Shown piece by piece: positions 1-6,651 of a stretch of DNA of 11,944 nucleotides. The stretch's first letter is position 1, and every line of letters starts with the position of its first letter. The notes beneath the pieces are model-generated. The model worked only from the letters and a program-made list of their open reading frames with translations. It made no database searches and was not told where the DNA came from. Location: positions 1 through 11,944 of the forward strand of contig JAPLPA010000232.1 of NCBI GenBank assembly GCA_026400415.1, in the 5' to 3' direction. The translations under genes and the position numbers were made by a program. The stretch is from Afipia sp. (GTDB taxonomy: Bacteria; Pseudomonadota; Alphaproteobacteria; Rhizobiales; Xanthobacteraceae).

Positions 1-1251
1 TACGGCGTGATGGGCCAAATGCAACGTGAGGAAGGTGCGCGTAAAACTCGACGCGGACTTGCTGGCGTAATTCGCGACGGACGTAGTGCCGGTGGACGTG
101 CTTACGGATATCGACCCGTTGCTGGCCAGCCGGGCAAACTAGAAATCGTGCAACCAGAGGCAGAAGTAGTACGTGAGATTTTTGCAGCTTATGTTGCTGG
201 CGCAACTCCTCGCACAATTGCGTCAACACTAAACTCGCGAAACATATCCCCGCCACGTGGTGCAAGATGGAATGCCTCGACAATTAATGGCAACGCGCAA
301 AGGGGTAACGGTCTACTCCGCAATCCGATCTATTCTGGCAAGCAGGTCTGGAATCGAGTTCGAATGATAAAGGACCCTTCGACGGGAAAACGTATTTCAC
401 GAATAAACCCTGTTTCGGAAATACAGTCCGTGGACGCGTCGCACCTCCGAATTGTGGACCAAACTTTATTTGAGCAAGCGGCAGATCGCCTTGCATCGAC
501 CGGTGGGTTGCACGCTCGTCAGACACCAAGATCGAGGCGGCTTTTATCCGGTCTGTTGAAATGCGGAAGCTGCGGTGGCGCAATGTCAATTATCGGTTCT
601 GACAAGAGCGGGCCAAGAATTCAGTGTAGTGGCTATAAAGAATCTGGCTGCTGCAGCAACGCTTCTCGCTTTTACATTCAGAAAATCGAACAGTTGGTAG
701 TTGATGCGCTGCGCATTCAGCTTAAAAAGCCAAAGCTGATTGAAGAGTATGTGAAGGCTTATCGGGAAGAACGAAATCGTTTAGAAAAAGAAGCCCGGAA
801 CAAACGCGGCGCGTTAGATCGGGAATTCGCCAAAGCCACTTCTGAGATTCAGCGTATCGTGGGCAGCATTGCCAAGGGTGTCATCACTGACGAGGAAGCC
901 GGTCAGGCGCTCGCGCCTCTTCGCGCCAAATTATCTCAGATCGAATTGGATTTAGCTTCTGCGGCCACGGACACCAAGGTCGTGGAACTACATCCACAGG
1001 CGGTTAAACGCTTTCGTGAAAACTTGGAAGCATTGGCCGTTATCGTGGCCAGCAAAAGCGACTTGCCCGACTTGGAAATAAGCAACACCTTTAGGGCGCT
1101 GGTAGAAGGCGTTGTGGTTCAGCCCCGTAAGGCGGGTGAAGAGTATCAGGTCAACATTCGGGGATATTTGGCCAGTCTAATGGGTATCGATCAGTCGGCT
1201 TTAGTAGTGGTAGCGAGAGAGGGACTCGAACCCCCGACCCCAGGATTATGA
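1..1251 (+). CDS. Large serine recombinase (site-specific integrase), 5'-truncated by window edge
   Basis: This is the C-terminal part (416 residues visible) of a large serine recombinase that would integrate or excise a mobile element. The frame is open to base 1, so the N-terminal resolvase domain with the catalytic serine lies outside the window. The GTG/ATG codons at 7-12 are internal. Visible parts in order: the end of the long linker helix (KTRRGL); a 'Recombinase' DNA-binding domain (about residues 30-150, with GRAYGYRP, WNASTINGN and RNPIYSG); a zinc ribbon with Cys188, Cys191, Cys209 and Cys217/218; and a charged coiled-coil stretch (about 235-325), as in this family. The codons are richer in A and T than in the neighbouring flagellar genes, which suggests recent transfer. 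The last residues (REGLEPPTPGL) are antisense tRNA sequence: the frame runs 44 bases into the tRNA-Met gene and stops there. Family assignment is firm; the element it mobilises is not visible. Confidence 0.93.
   Translation, partial: YGVMGQMQREEGARKTRRGLAGVIRDGRSAGGRAYGYRPVAGQPGKLEIVQPEAEVVREIFAAYVAGATPRTIASTLNSRNISPPRGARWNASTINGNAQRGNGLLRNPIYSGKQVWNRVRMIKDPSTGKRISRINPVSEIQSVDASHLRIVDQTLFEQAADRLASTGGLHARQTPRSRRLLSGLLKCGSCGGAMSIIGSDKSGPRIQCSGYKESGCCSNASRFYIQKIEQLVVDALRIQLKKPKLIEEYVKAYREERNRLEKEARNKRGALDREFAKATSEIQRIVGSIAKGVITDEEAGQALAPLRAKLSQIELDLASAATDTKVVELHPQAVKRFRENLEALAVIVASKSDLPDLEISNTFRALVEGVVVQPRKAGEEYQVNIRGYLASLMGIDQSALVVVAREGLEPPTPGL
1208..1251. other. Probable attachment-site side of the integrated element (tRNA 3' half)
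   Basis: The recombinase frame enters the tRNA gene from its 3' end and stops in the anticodon-loop region. A recombinase gene ending inside a tRNA 3' half is the usual geometry of an element integrated in that tRNA. The exact crossover core cannot be set here, because the other end of the element, with its repeat of the tRNA segment, is outside the window. Large serine recombinases often use very short cores, so the true core may be only a few bases within or near this stretch. Confidence 0.4.
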
Positions 1252-1284
1252 TTCCCGTGCTCTAACCAGCTGAGCTACCTCGCC
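1208..1284 (-). tRNA. tRNA-Met (CAU), elongator type
   Basis: Read on the minus strand, the 77 bases fold as a full tRNA with an encoded CCA end. The acceptor arm GGCGAGG pairs with TCTCGCT with G-U ends. The D-arm begins GCTCAG. The anticodon arm is CGGGA-ATCATAA-TCCTG with anticodon CAT, and the T-arm is GGGGG-TTCGAGT-CCCTC. The G-U rather than mismatched first pair, and the absence of the initiator's three G-C pairs in the anticodon stem, argue for elongator Met over initiator. A tRNA-Ile with CAU modified to lysidine cannot be excluded by eye. The recombinase gene converges on its 3' end and overlaps it. Confidence 0.93.
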
Positions 1285-1330
1285 AAATGCCCGTTGCCGT
1301 TTTTGCTCAAAAGGGCTGCGAACCGGCGGC

Positions 1331-1359
1331 ATATAAGAAGTCACCCAAATGCCTGTCAA
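1331..1359 (-). promoter_or_regulatory. Housekeeping sigma promoter for tRNA-Met
   Basis: On the minus strand a perfect -35 TTGACA (1359-1354) is followed after 17 bases by TTATAT (1336-1331). Transcription would begin near 1324, about 40 bases before the tRNA 5' end at 1284. It lies in the gap between the stop of the exported-protein gene and the tRNA, so the tRNA need not depend on upstream read-through. Confidence 0.7.
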
Positions 1360-1383
1360 GCAACGACGGGCCCTGAGATCCAC

Positions 1384-1755
1384 TCATTTCGGACGGATTG
1401 ACGGATCGCCGCCATGGCTGCCGGGCGGCGGAATGACCGGCATCTTGCCGACGTTCGGGGCGGGCGTGTGCATCTGTGGATCGACATCCGCAGGCGGGCA
1501 AAGTACGCCGTCGGACTTTGCGAGTTTGTCGCCTAGCGGCTCGGTCGCCTGTCCAGTGGTAGAATTGCCGCGCGGCGCGATCGTGCCGTCATTCGGGACG
1601 GCTTGCGTCGGCGCACAGTTCTGAGAACCGCGCGCGGTGTTGGACGGCGCTGTTTCGGCCGATGGCGTCGCGGAAGTTGGCGAAGCCTGTGCAAATGCGA
1701 CTGCCGGAATTGCTGCAATCATCGCAATCAAAGAGATCGATAGTTTTGTGTTCAT
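1384..1755 (-). CDS. Small exported Pro/Ala/Thr-rich protein of unknown function
   Basis: The protein has 123 residues. The N-terminus is a clear Sec signal peptide: Lys4, a hydrophobic core at about residues 5-20, and a likely cut after Ala22 in AVAFA-QA. The mature part, about 100 residues, is low in hydrophobic residues and rich in Pro, Ala, Thr, Ser and Gly. It has two cysteines (Cys47, Cys86) that could form one disulfide in the periplasm, and ends in a Pro/Gly tail (VIPPPGSHGGDPS). I recognise no enzymatic domain and assign no function. The ATG has no Shine-Dalgarno sequence and lies only eight bases after the -10 of a candidate EcfG-type promoter, so the message may be leaderless. The next in-frame Met (residue 12) would destroy the signal peptide. 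It lies 51 bases after the methyltransferase stop on the same strand. It may be a general stress-response periplasmic protein; that role is inferred from the promoter only. Confidence 0.75.
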   Translation of the reverse strand: MNTKLSISLIAMIAAIPAVAFAQASPTSATPSAETAPSNTARGSQNCAPTQAVPNDGTIAPRGNSTTGQATEPLGDKLAKSDGVLCPPADVDPQMHTPAPNVGKMPVIPPPGSHGGDPSIRPK

Positions 1756-1763
1756 AAGAACAG

Positions 1764-1788
1764 AACGGCTTCAATCCGCAGATGTTCC
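1764..1788 (-). promoter_or_regulatory. Candidate EcfG-type general stress promoter (GGAAC-N16-CGTT)
   Basis: On the minus strand GGAAC (1788-1784) is followed after exactly 16 bases by CGTT (1767-1764). This matches the known alphaproteobacterial EcfG (general stress response sigma) consensus GGAAC-N16/17-CGTT. It lies between the methyltransferase stop and the exported-protein ATG at 1755. A start site 5-8 bases beyond CGTT falls within a few bases of that ATG. Confidence 0.62.
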
Positions 1789-1806
1789 CTGTGGCGAATT
1801 CCCTCG

Positions 1807-2445
1807 TTAGGTCTTTCGGTAACGGATCAGCGAAAAATGCCCCATTGGCGGCATAGGACGGCGCTCGATCAACACAGCGCCGCCATGTTTTGCCGACCAG
1901 TTCGTCAGCCGCTCCCAAGGAAATTCCGGACGCCAGCCAAGACGGCGCGCAAGCGGCGCAAAGCAAAGTTCGAAAATTTTACGCGGACCGCTTTCGGCAC
2001 CGATGTGATTGACCAGAATCAATTCACCGCCCGGTTTCAGGACGCGAATGAAGTCGTCGAGTGTAGCCTCTGGGTCCGGTACCGCCGTGATGACGTACTG
2101 CGCCACGACCGCGTCGAATGCATTGTCAGGAAATGCGAGGTTCTTCGCGTCCATGACCGAAAGCGTTTCGACATTGGTGAGATTGAATGCGCGCACGCGC
2201 TCCTGTGCCTTGCGCAACATCGGCTCCGAAATATCGACACCGTGAAGTTTGGTGGTCCGCGAATAATCAGACAGCGACAATCCGGTGCCGACGCCAACGT
2301 CGAGGATGCGGCCGCCAATAGTATCGGCCACCGCAATGGTGGATTTGCGTCCTTCGTCGAAGACCTTGCCGAACACAAGATCGTAGATAGGAGCCCACGC
2401 GGCATATGCCTTCGCCACTCCGGCGCGATTGATGTCTTCTGCCAT
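1807..2445 (-). CDS. Class I SAM-dependent methyltransferase, Rhodobacter-type phospholipid N-methyltransferase-like
   Basis: The protein has 212 residues and a UbiE-like class I methyltransferase fold. The SAM-binding motif I is ILDVGVGTG (47-55), with the acidic residue Asp71 after strand 2 (GVDISEPM). The motif DAVVAQY (about 110-116) and the later VLKPGGELILVNH (about 135-147) follow. The N-terminal AYAAWAPIYDLVFGKVF pattern and the overall length resemble Rhodobacter-type PmtA enzymes. Those methylate phosphatidylethanolamine stepwise to phosphatidylcholine at the inner membrane. It has no membrane segment, as usual for that family. A ubiquinone or other small-molecule methyltransferase remains possible. 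The gene starts 21 bases after the mnmA stop, so the two are probably cotranscribed from the mnmA promoter. The ATG has no strong ribosome-binding site. The methyltransferase class is certain; the phospholipid substrate is an inference from similarity. Confidence 0.85.
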   Translation of the reverse strand: MAEDINRAGVAKAYAAWAPIYDLVFGKVFDEGRKSTIAVADTIGGRILDVGVGTGLSLSDYSRTTKLHGVDISEPMLRKAQERVRAFNLTNVETLSVMDAKNLAFPDNAFDAVVAQYVITAVPDPEATLDDFIRVLKPGGELILVNHIGAESGPRKIFELCFAPLARRLGWRPEFPWERLTNWSAKHGGAVLIERRPMPPMGHFSLIRYRKT

Positions 2446-2466
2446 GGGAGCTAACCGGCCATCTCG

Positions 2467-3645
2467 TTAACCGGCGAGCGCTTCGCGTGCGGCAGGAAGT
2501 CGGGGCGCAATTCGCGGCGACGCGCTCTTGATGAAACCGCCGCCCAATACGCGCGCCTGTCCCGACGGCGCATCGTAAAACACACATGCCTGTCCCGGCG
2601 ATACGCCTTCTTCGCCATCTGCCAGTTCGACCACGTAATCGCCGTCGATCTGGCGCAGCAATGCAGGCCGCTGTGGCCGGGTGGAGCGAACCTTGACGAA
2701 AACCTCGAGACCGTTTCCGACCGCGCGACCAAGCGAGCCGTCACCGATCCAGTTAATGTCGCGCAGACAAATGCTATTGACGTTTAGCGCCTCGCGCGGT
2801 CCCACCACAACGCGGCGCGCATCCGCATCGAGTTGCACCACGTAAAGCGGCGCCGCCGACGCGATACCAATGCCGCGGCGCTGGCCGATCGTAAAATTGA
2901 CGATACCGTTATGCTGGCCAAGAATTTTTCCGTCGAGATCGACGATGTCACCTGGAGCGAGTGCATTGGGCTTCAAGCGTTCGATCACTTCGGTGTAGCG
3001 ACCGGTGGGAACAAAACAGATGTCCTGACTGTCGTGCTTGTCCGCAACCGACAAACCAAAGCGGCGAGCGAGGTCGCGCGTCTGCGCCTTCGTCATATCG
3101 CCCAGAGGAAAACGTACATCGGCCAGTTGATCCGGCGTCGTCGCAAACAGGAAATAACTTTGATCGCGCTCCGCGTCCGCAGCGCATACGAGTGAGCGCG
3201 ACCCGTCGGTAAGCCGTCGTGAGGCGACATAATGTCCGGTGGCGAGCGCTTTCGCGCCGAGTTCCCGCGCTGTGCTAAGTAGGTCGCGAAACTTGATCGA
3301 ACGATTGCATTCGATGCAAGGCACCGGAGTTTCGCCCTGAACATAGCTCGCGGCAAAGCTTTCAATCACGGATTCACGAAAACGGCTCTCATAATCCAGT
3401 ACGTAATGCGGAATCCCAATGCGCGCCGCAACATCGCGCGCGTCGTGAATGTCCTGCCCCGCGCAACAGGCACCCTTGCGATGCGTCGCCGCGCCATGAT
3501 CGTAAAGTTGCAACGTGACACCGACGACGTCGTAGCCTTCTGCCTTCAGCAGCGCAGCCGTCGTCGAGGAATCGACACCGCCCGACATGGCGACGACGAC
3601 CCGCGTGTCTTCCGGGCGACCCTCGAGGTCGAGGCTATTGAGCAT
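2467..3645 (-). CDS. mnmA: tRNA-specific 2-thiouridylase MnmA
   Basis: MnmA (TrmU) makes 2-thiouridine at the wobble base U34 of tRNAs for Lys, Glu and Gln. It adenylates the base with ATP and takes sulfur from a persulfide relay. The 392-residue protein is of usual length for the alphaproteobacterial family. It shows the PP-loop ATP-binding motif SGGVDSS (21-27). The catalytic cysteine is Cys113 in ECNRSIKF, preceded by Cys110, and the sulfur-carrying cysteine is Cys210 in DSQDICF; these correspond to E. coli Cys102 and Cys199. GHY (137-139) and IGQRRGIG motifs of the tRNA-binding region are also present. The start ATG gives a short leader before the PP-loop. Its upstream base context has only a weak GGAA, but a good TATAAT lies about 70 bases upstream. 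It is divergent from fliK and probably heads a two-gene unit with the methyltransferase. Confidence 0.97.
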   Translation of the reverse strand: MLNSLDLEGRPEDTRVVVAMSGGVDSSTTAALLKAEGYDVVGVTLQLYDHGAATHRKGACCAGQDIHDARDVAARIGIPHYVLDYESRFRESVIESFAASYVQGETPVPCIECNRSIKFRDLLSTARELGAKALATGHYVASRRLTDGSRSLVCAADAERDQSYFLFATTPDQLADVRFPLGDMTKAQTRDLARRFGLSVADKHDSQDICFVPTGRYTEVIERLKPNALAPGDIVDLDGKILGQHNGIVNFTIGQRRGIGIASAAPLYVVQLDADARRVVVGPREALNVNSICLRDINWIGDGSLGRAVGNGLEVFVKVRSTRPQRPALLRQIDGDYVVELADGEEGVSPGQACVFYDAPSGQARVLGGGFIKSASPRIAPRLPAAREALAG

Positions 3646-3713
3646 GGTTCAGCCAATTCCGGTTGCAGCGGTAGCAAGCCACCAACAACCCGCAGTCTCA
3701 AATGATGCCCTTT

Positions 3714-3740
3714 ATTATAGAGGCGCTCCCCGCGAGGCAA
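3714..3740 (-). promoter_or_regulatory. Candidate sigma-70 type promoter of mnmA
   Basis: On the minus strand a perfect TATAAT (3719-3714) is preceded, after a short 15-base spacer, by TTGCCT (3740-3735). Transcription would begin near 3707, leaving about 60 bases of leader before the mnmA ATG. The -10 is convincing in this GC-rich setting; the -35 is weak and its spacing is suboptimal. Confidence 0.5.
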
Positions 3741-3752
3741 TCGGCGCTTAAC

Positions 3753-3787
3753 TGCCCGGAAAGGCGGGCAAATCTTGCCGCAGGGCA
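3753..3787. repeat. Two short inverted repeats upstream of fliK (possible activator site)
   Basis: The first is TGCCCG (3753-3758) with CGGGCA (3765-3770) around a six-base centre. The second is TGCC (3776-3779) with GGCA (3784-3787). They lie about 113-147 bases before the predicted sigma-54 start site of fliK, the usual range for enhancer-binding protein sites. They also lie just upstream of the mnmA -35. FlbD or another activator is a plausible ligand, but no FlbD consensus was checked. Confidence 0.35.
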
Positions 3788-3873
3788 GAAACGCGCCGGT
3801 TGAAAGCAATGAAAATTCCTTCCGCGCGAAACTTAAGCCATTGAAAAATATGCATTATTTCAACGACGTTCGC

Positions 3874-3889
3874 TGGCCCGGTCCTTGCT
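3874..3889 (+). promoter_or_regulatory. Sigma-54 (RpoN) -24/-12 promoter of fliK-flgD
   Basis: The string TGGCCCGGTCCTTGCT matches the sigma-54 consensus TGGCACG-N4-TTGCW at every defined position except one. The invariant GG is at 3875-3876 and GC at 3887-3888, with exact spacing. The start site would be near 3900, about 25 bases before the fliK GTG. An AT-rich stretch with an inverted repeat TTGAAA/TTTCAA (3841-3863) lies directly upstream and could aid DNA bending. It implies activation by a sigma-54 activator; FlbD, encoded at the end of this window, is the obvious candidate. Confidence 0.82.
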
Positions 3890-3924
3890 GATGTTGTCTT
3901 GCGTATCATCGTGAAAGGCCACCC

Positions 3925-5751
3925 GTGTTCCGAGTCAGCCCAGAAGCAGCCGCCTCCGCAGCCACATTTAACGCGCGGTCCAAGCAAGCTCGACCTCAGC
4001 CGTCCCAATCCGACGGCTTTTCAGCGTTGGTCGACAGCAATGCGTCGGAAAATCAACGGGACGCGACCTCGCCTCAGGATACGCAGACCCAACGACTCGA
4101 TGGCGGCGATACCCCGCCGAAGACCGATAATCGGCCGGATACACGATCTGACAATCAAGCGGACGGAAAGAGCGGAGAGGCACTCGACACCGCCAGATCG
4201 GACGCCAATCCCGATTCCAAGCCCAGCGCCGGGCAGGGCGTAAAAACCAATTCCAAATCGGACGCCAAGTCCGACGCCAAGACGAGTACAAAGGCTAACG
4301 CGAAGGCCGACGCCAAGGCTGACCCGTCCAGCACCGACTCCGCGACTGTGAACACCGCAACAACCGCCGAGGAAGCTGCAGCGCAAGCAATCGCTGCCGC
4401 CGGCAAGGTCGATATTTCCGCTGAAGCCAAGGTCATCAGCAAAGCCAAAGACGCCGATACAATCGACGCCGCGACGCCGGTCATCACCGCTGTTTTGACC
4501 GATGCCGCAGCGGTCATCGCAGTAGCGATTCCAGTCGCAGCGGCGACCGATGCTCAGATGACGACGCCGTCAGCCACGACCGACACGCAAATCGCCGGTA
4601 TCAAAATTCCGTCCAACCAATCCGCAGCAACGGCTACGACTTTGGCAACCATTGCGGCATCAGTTGCGGCGACGGCGGAGGCCAAAGGCACCGCGAATCC
4701 AGACGCTTCAGCAGCCCCGGCAATTTCAACAGCACCTTCGGCGAATAGTCCGGCTGTCGCGACCGACGCCATCACGACTGCAACGGACGCCACTATCGCA
4801 ACGACCGCCGACGATGCGGCAAAGACGGCGGCGGCTAAAACTCTCGTGAAACCGCTCGCCGCTGGCGAAGTGGCATCGCCAGACGTGGAAACGGCAGCCG
4901 CTGAAACCGCAACAGGCCAGCCAATCTCGCCTGCCAAACCGAAGGCCGCGCCTGTCTCCGCAAAAGCCGACAAGTCCGAACTCGCCGAGACCGATACCCA
5001 AGCAGCCGCTTCATCTGCGTCCTCGCAGCCCGGCCAGACTGCGGAGGTTAAAGCCCCTCGCGGTGCCGAGCCCACCAAAGGCGACAGCGAGAAGTCTGCG
5101 GCACCCGCCGACAAGTCCGGCGCGGCACCTTCCGACACCAAACAGGCAAATGCGCCAACGCCCGCAGCGCCTGCGCCTGTCGAGCATCATGCGCCCGCAG
5201 CCGCGCGGACCGCTCCTATTGATTTGAGCCTGCAGCCGGTTCAGACCCAGCAAACCCAGCCATTACAGATCCAAACGCAAAATCTCACCGTAACCGCCGC
5301 AACGCAGCTCAATACGGCGCTCGCGAATACACCCGTACCCGTCAACGGCCTTGCGGTCGATATCGCACTGAAGGCAGCGGGCGGTAACAGCCGTTTTGAG
5401 ATTCGCCTCGATCCCGCCGAACTTGGCCGCATCGACGTGCGCCTCGATGTAGACAAGCACGGGAACGTCACATCCCATTTGACTGTAGAGAAGCCTGCCA
5501 CTCTCGACATGCTGCGCCAGGACGCTCCGAAATTGCAGCAAGCACTGCAAGACGCCGGACTGAAAACCGGCGACAGTGGACTTCAATTCAGCCTGCGTGA
5601 TCAGTCGCAGGGCCGTCAGGACGACGGCAATTCAGGCCGCAATTCACAGCGCCTGATTATCAGCGAAGACGACACTGTGCCGGCGCAAATCGCCGGACAA
5701 ACCTATGGCCGCGGGCTCGTATCGAGCAGCGGCGTCGACATCAGGATTTAA
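3925..5751 (+). CDS. fliK: Flagellar hook-length control protein FliK
   Basis: FliK measures the growing hook and switches the flagellar export gate from hook to filament substrates; it is itself exported. The 608-residue protein has a long low-complexity N-terminal and middle region, rich in Ala, Thr, Asp and Lys, that would serve as the ruler. This is followed by the conserved C-terminal Flg_hook domain (about residues 465-560, with FEIRLDPAELGRIDV at about 490-505) that contacts the export gate. A run of Asp-Ala-Lys-like repeats lies at about residues 106-133. The start is GTG: it is the only start codon between the upstream in-frame stop at 3889 and the gene body. It has AAAGG six bases upstream and sits about 25 bases after the predicted sigma-54 start site. 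The stop abuts the flgD ribosome-binding site, so the two genes form a hook operon. Conserved sequence is limited to the N-terminal few residues and the C-terminal domain, as usual for FliK. Confidence 0.93.
   Translation: MFRVSPEAAASAATFNARSKQARPQPSQSDGFSALVDSNASENQRDATSPQDTQTQRLDGGDTPPKTDNRPDTRSDNQADGKSGEALDTARSDANPDSKPSAGQGVKTNSKSDAKSDAKTSTKANAKADAKADPSSTDSATVNTATTAEEAAAQAIAAAGKVDISAEAKVISKAKDADTIDAATPVITAVLTDAAAVIAVAIPVAAATDAQMTTPSATTDTQIAGIKIPSNQSAATATTLATIAASVAATAEAKGTANPDASAAPAISTAPSANSPAVATDAITTATDATIATTADDAAKTAAAKTLVKPLAAGEVASPDVETAAAETATGQPISPAKPKAAPVSAKADKSELAETDTQAAASSASSQPGQTAEVKAPRGAEPTKGDSEKSAAPADKSGAAPSDTKQANAPTPAAPAPVEHHAPAAARTAPIDLSLQPVQTQQTQPLQIQTQNLTVTAATQLNTALANTPVPVNGLAVDIALKAAGGNSRFEIRLDPAELGRIDVRLDVDKHGNVTSHLTVEKPATLDMLRQDAPKLQQALQDAGLKTGDSGLQFSLRDQSQGRQDDGNSGRNSQRLIISEDDTVPAQIAGQTYGRGLVSSSGVDIRI
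4237..4326 (+). repeat. Tandem degenerate 12-base repeats within fliK (Asp-Ala-Lys units)
   Basis: Units of the form TCSGACGCCAAG recur in tandem (two nearly perfect copies at about 4258-4281, then diverged copies to about 4323). They encode SDAK and ADAK segments in the ruler region. Such units can change copy number by slippage without a frameshift, which would alter the length of the ruler. Confidence 0.6.
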
Positions 5752-5761
5752 GGAGACAGTC

Positions 5762-6475
5762 ATGGCCGTAGACGCAACCATGCCAACGACGGTGAAATCT
5801 GCCGCCGCGACGCCACCCGCGACCAGCGGCACCTCCACCAACACCACAAGCTCAACCTCAACCGCAGGTCTTGCGAGTAACTTCCAGACCTTCCTGACGC
5901 TGCTGACCACGCAGTTGCAGAACCAGAATCCGCTCGACCCGTTGGATACCAACCAGTTCACCGCGCAGCTCGTGCAATTTGCGCAAGTCGAGCAGCAGTT
6001 GAAGGCGAACGATCAGCTGACGTCGCTTGTGGCCTTGCAGAAAACCGCGCAATCGACACAAGCGCTGAACTTCGTAGGCTCGACAGTCGCGGTCGATGGC
6101 TCGACGGTGGCTTTCAACGGCTCCGCGACGTGGAATCTGAACGCCGCCAAGGACGCTAATGCAACCATCACGATTTCGAACTCCGCCGGCCAGGAAGTCT
6201 ACAATGGCGGCTATTCGCTGAAGTCCGGCAATGCGAGCTTCGTGTGGGACGGTAAAGGCAATGACGGCACGCAATGGCCCGCAGGCAACTACAAGATGAC
6301 TGTCAGCGCGAAAGACTCGCAGGGCCAGCCTGTAACGGTCTCGACCGAAATTCAGGGCGTTGTCGATTCTGTCGATCTCACAGCATCTCCTGCGCTGCTG
6401 TCGATGGGCGGCAACAACTACACAGTCGATCAGATCAAACGCGTCATTCGAGCGACCACGTCGTCATCGTCGTAA
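5762..6475 (+). CDS. flgD: Flagellar hook assembly scaffold (hook cap) protein FlgD
   Basis: FlgD caps the growing hook outside the cell and guides insertion of hook subunits (FlgE). The chosen ATG gives 237 residues and has an AGGAG site seven bases before it, overlapping the fliK stop; an in-frame start further upstream would overlap fliK by 47 bases and is not needed. A Ser/Thr/Ala-rich export-type N-terminus is followed by the signature FlgD block (residues 40-85): FQTFLTLLTTQLQNQNPLDP, then the QFTAQLVQFAQVEQQ segment. The C-terminal half (about 105-200) is the FlgD Ig-like region, including VWDGKGNDGTQWPAGNY. A Ser-rich end follows. There is no signal peptide, since FlgD goes through the flagellar export apparatus. 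It is cotranscribed with fliK and is followed by a hairpin. Confidence 0.96.
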   Translation: MAVDATMPTTVKSAAATPPATSGTSTNTTSSTSTAGLASNFQTFLTLLTTQLQNQNPLDPLDTNQFTAQLVQFAQVEQQLKANDQLTSLVALQKTAQSTQALNFVGSTVAVDGSTVAFNGSATWNLNAAKDANATITISNSAGQEVYNGGYSLKSGNASFVWDGKGNDGTQWPAGNYKMTVSAKDSQGQPVTVSTEIQGVVDSVDLTASPALLSMGGNNYTVDQIKRVIRATTSSSS

Positions 6476-6503
6476 CGCAAATCTCAAATGTGAATCAAAT
6501 CTA

Positions 6504-6529
6504 AACCCGCTCTCGAACAAGAGCGGGTT
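6504..6529 (+). terminator. Hairpin terminator after flgD
   Basis: AACCCGCTCT (6504-6513) pairs perfectly with AGAGCGGGTT (6520-6529) over a six-base loop, 28 bases after the flgD stop. The trailing bases are only ATTCG, so the U-tract is poor. It would separate the hook operon from sciP. Confidence 0.7.
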
Positions 6530-6566
6530 ATTCGCGTTCAAGGAGATTTGTATTGGACAGTTGAAC

Positions 6567-6581
6567 TTAGGCAAATTTTAA
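6567..6581 (+). promoter_or_regulatory. CtrA-like box upstream of sciP (TTAG-N7-TTAA)
   Basis: TTAG (6567-6570), seven bases, then TTAA (6578-6581) matches the CtrA full-site pattern TTAA-N7-TTAA with one mismatch. It lies 71 bases before the sciP ATG, a usual distance for a box overlapping the -35. A weak TTGGAC-N17-TTTTAA arrangement (6553-6581) overlaps it, and no clear alternative -10 is visible near 6595. Confidence 0.5.
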
Positions 6582-6651
6582 GTCCAGCGGGGTACGTTGT
6601 TCCCGTGAGTTCGTTCCAAGTGTTCAGTTGTTTCGAGTTTGTGAGTACACC

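Noticed and set aside
1219..1251. REGLEPPTPGL at the recombinase C-terminus as a conserved protein motif
   Set aside because: This peptide is what antisense tRNA T-arm and anticodon-arm sequence encodes; it appears in many frames that run into tRNA genes and is not a protein domain.
1837..2454. A 205-codon plus-strand open frame over the methyltransferase gene
   Set aside because: The minus-strand frame carries clear SAM-binding motifs; the plus-strand product has none.
4554..5141. A 195-codon Ala/Ser/Val-rich open frame antisense to fliK
   Set aside because: It mirrors the Ala/Thr-rich low-complexity part of fliK. The composition comes from GC-rich repeats and not from a real gene.
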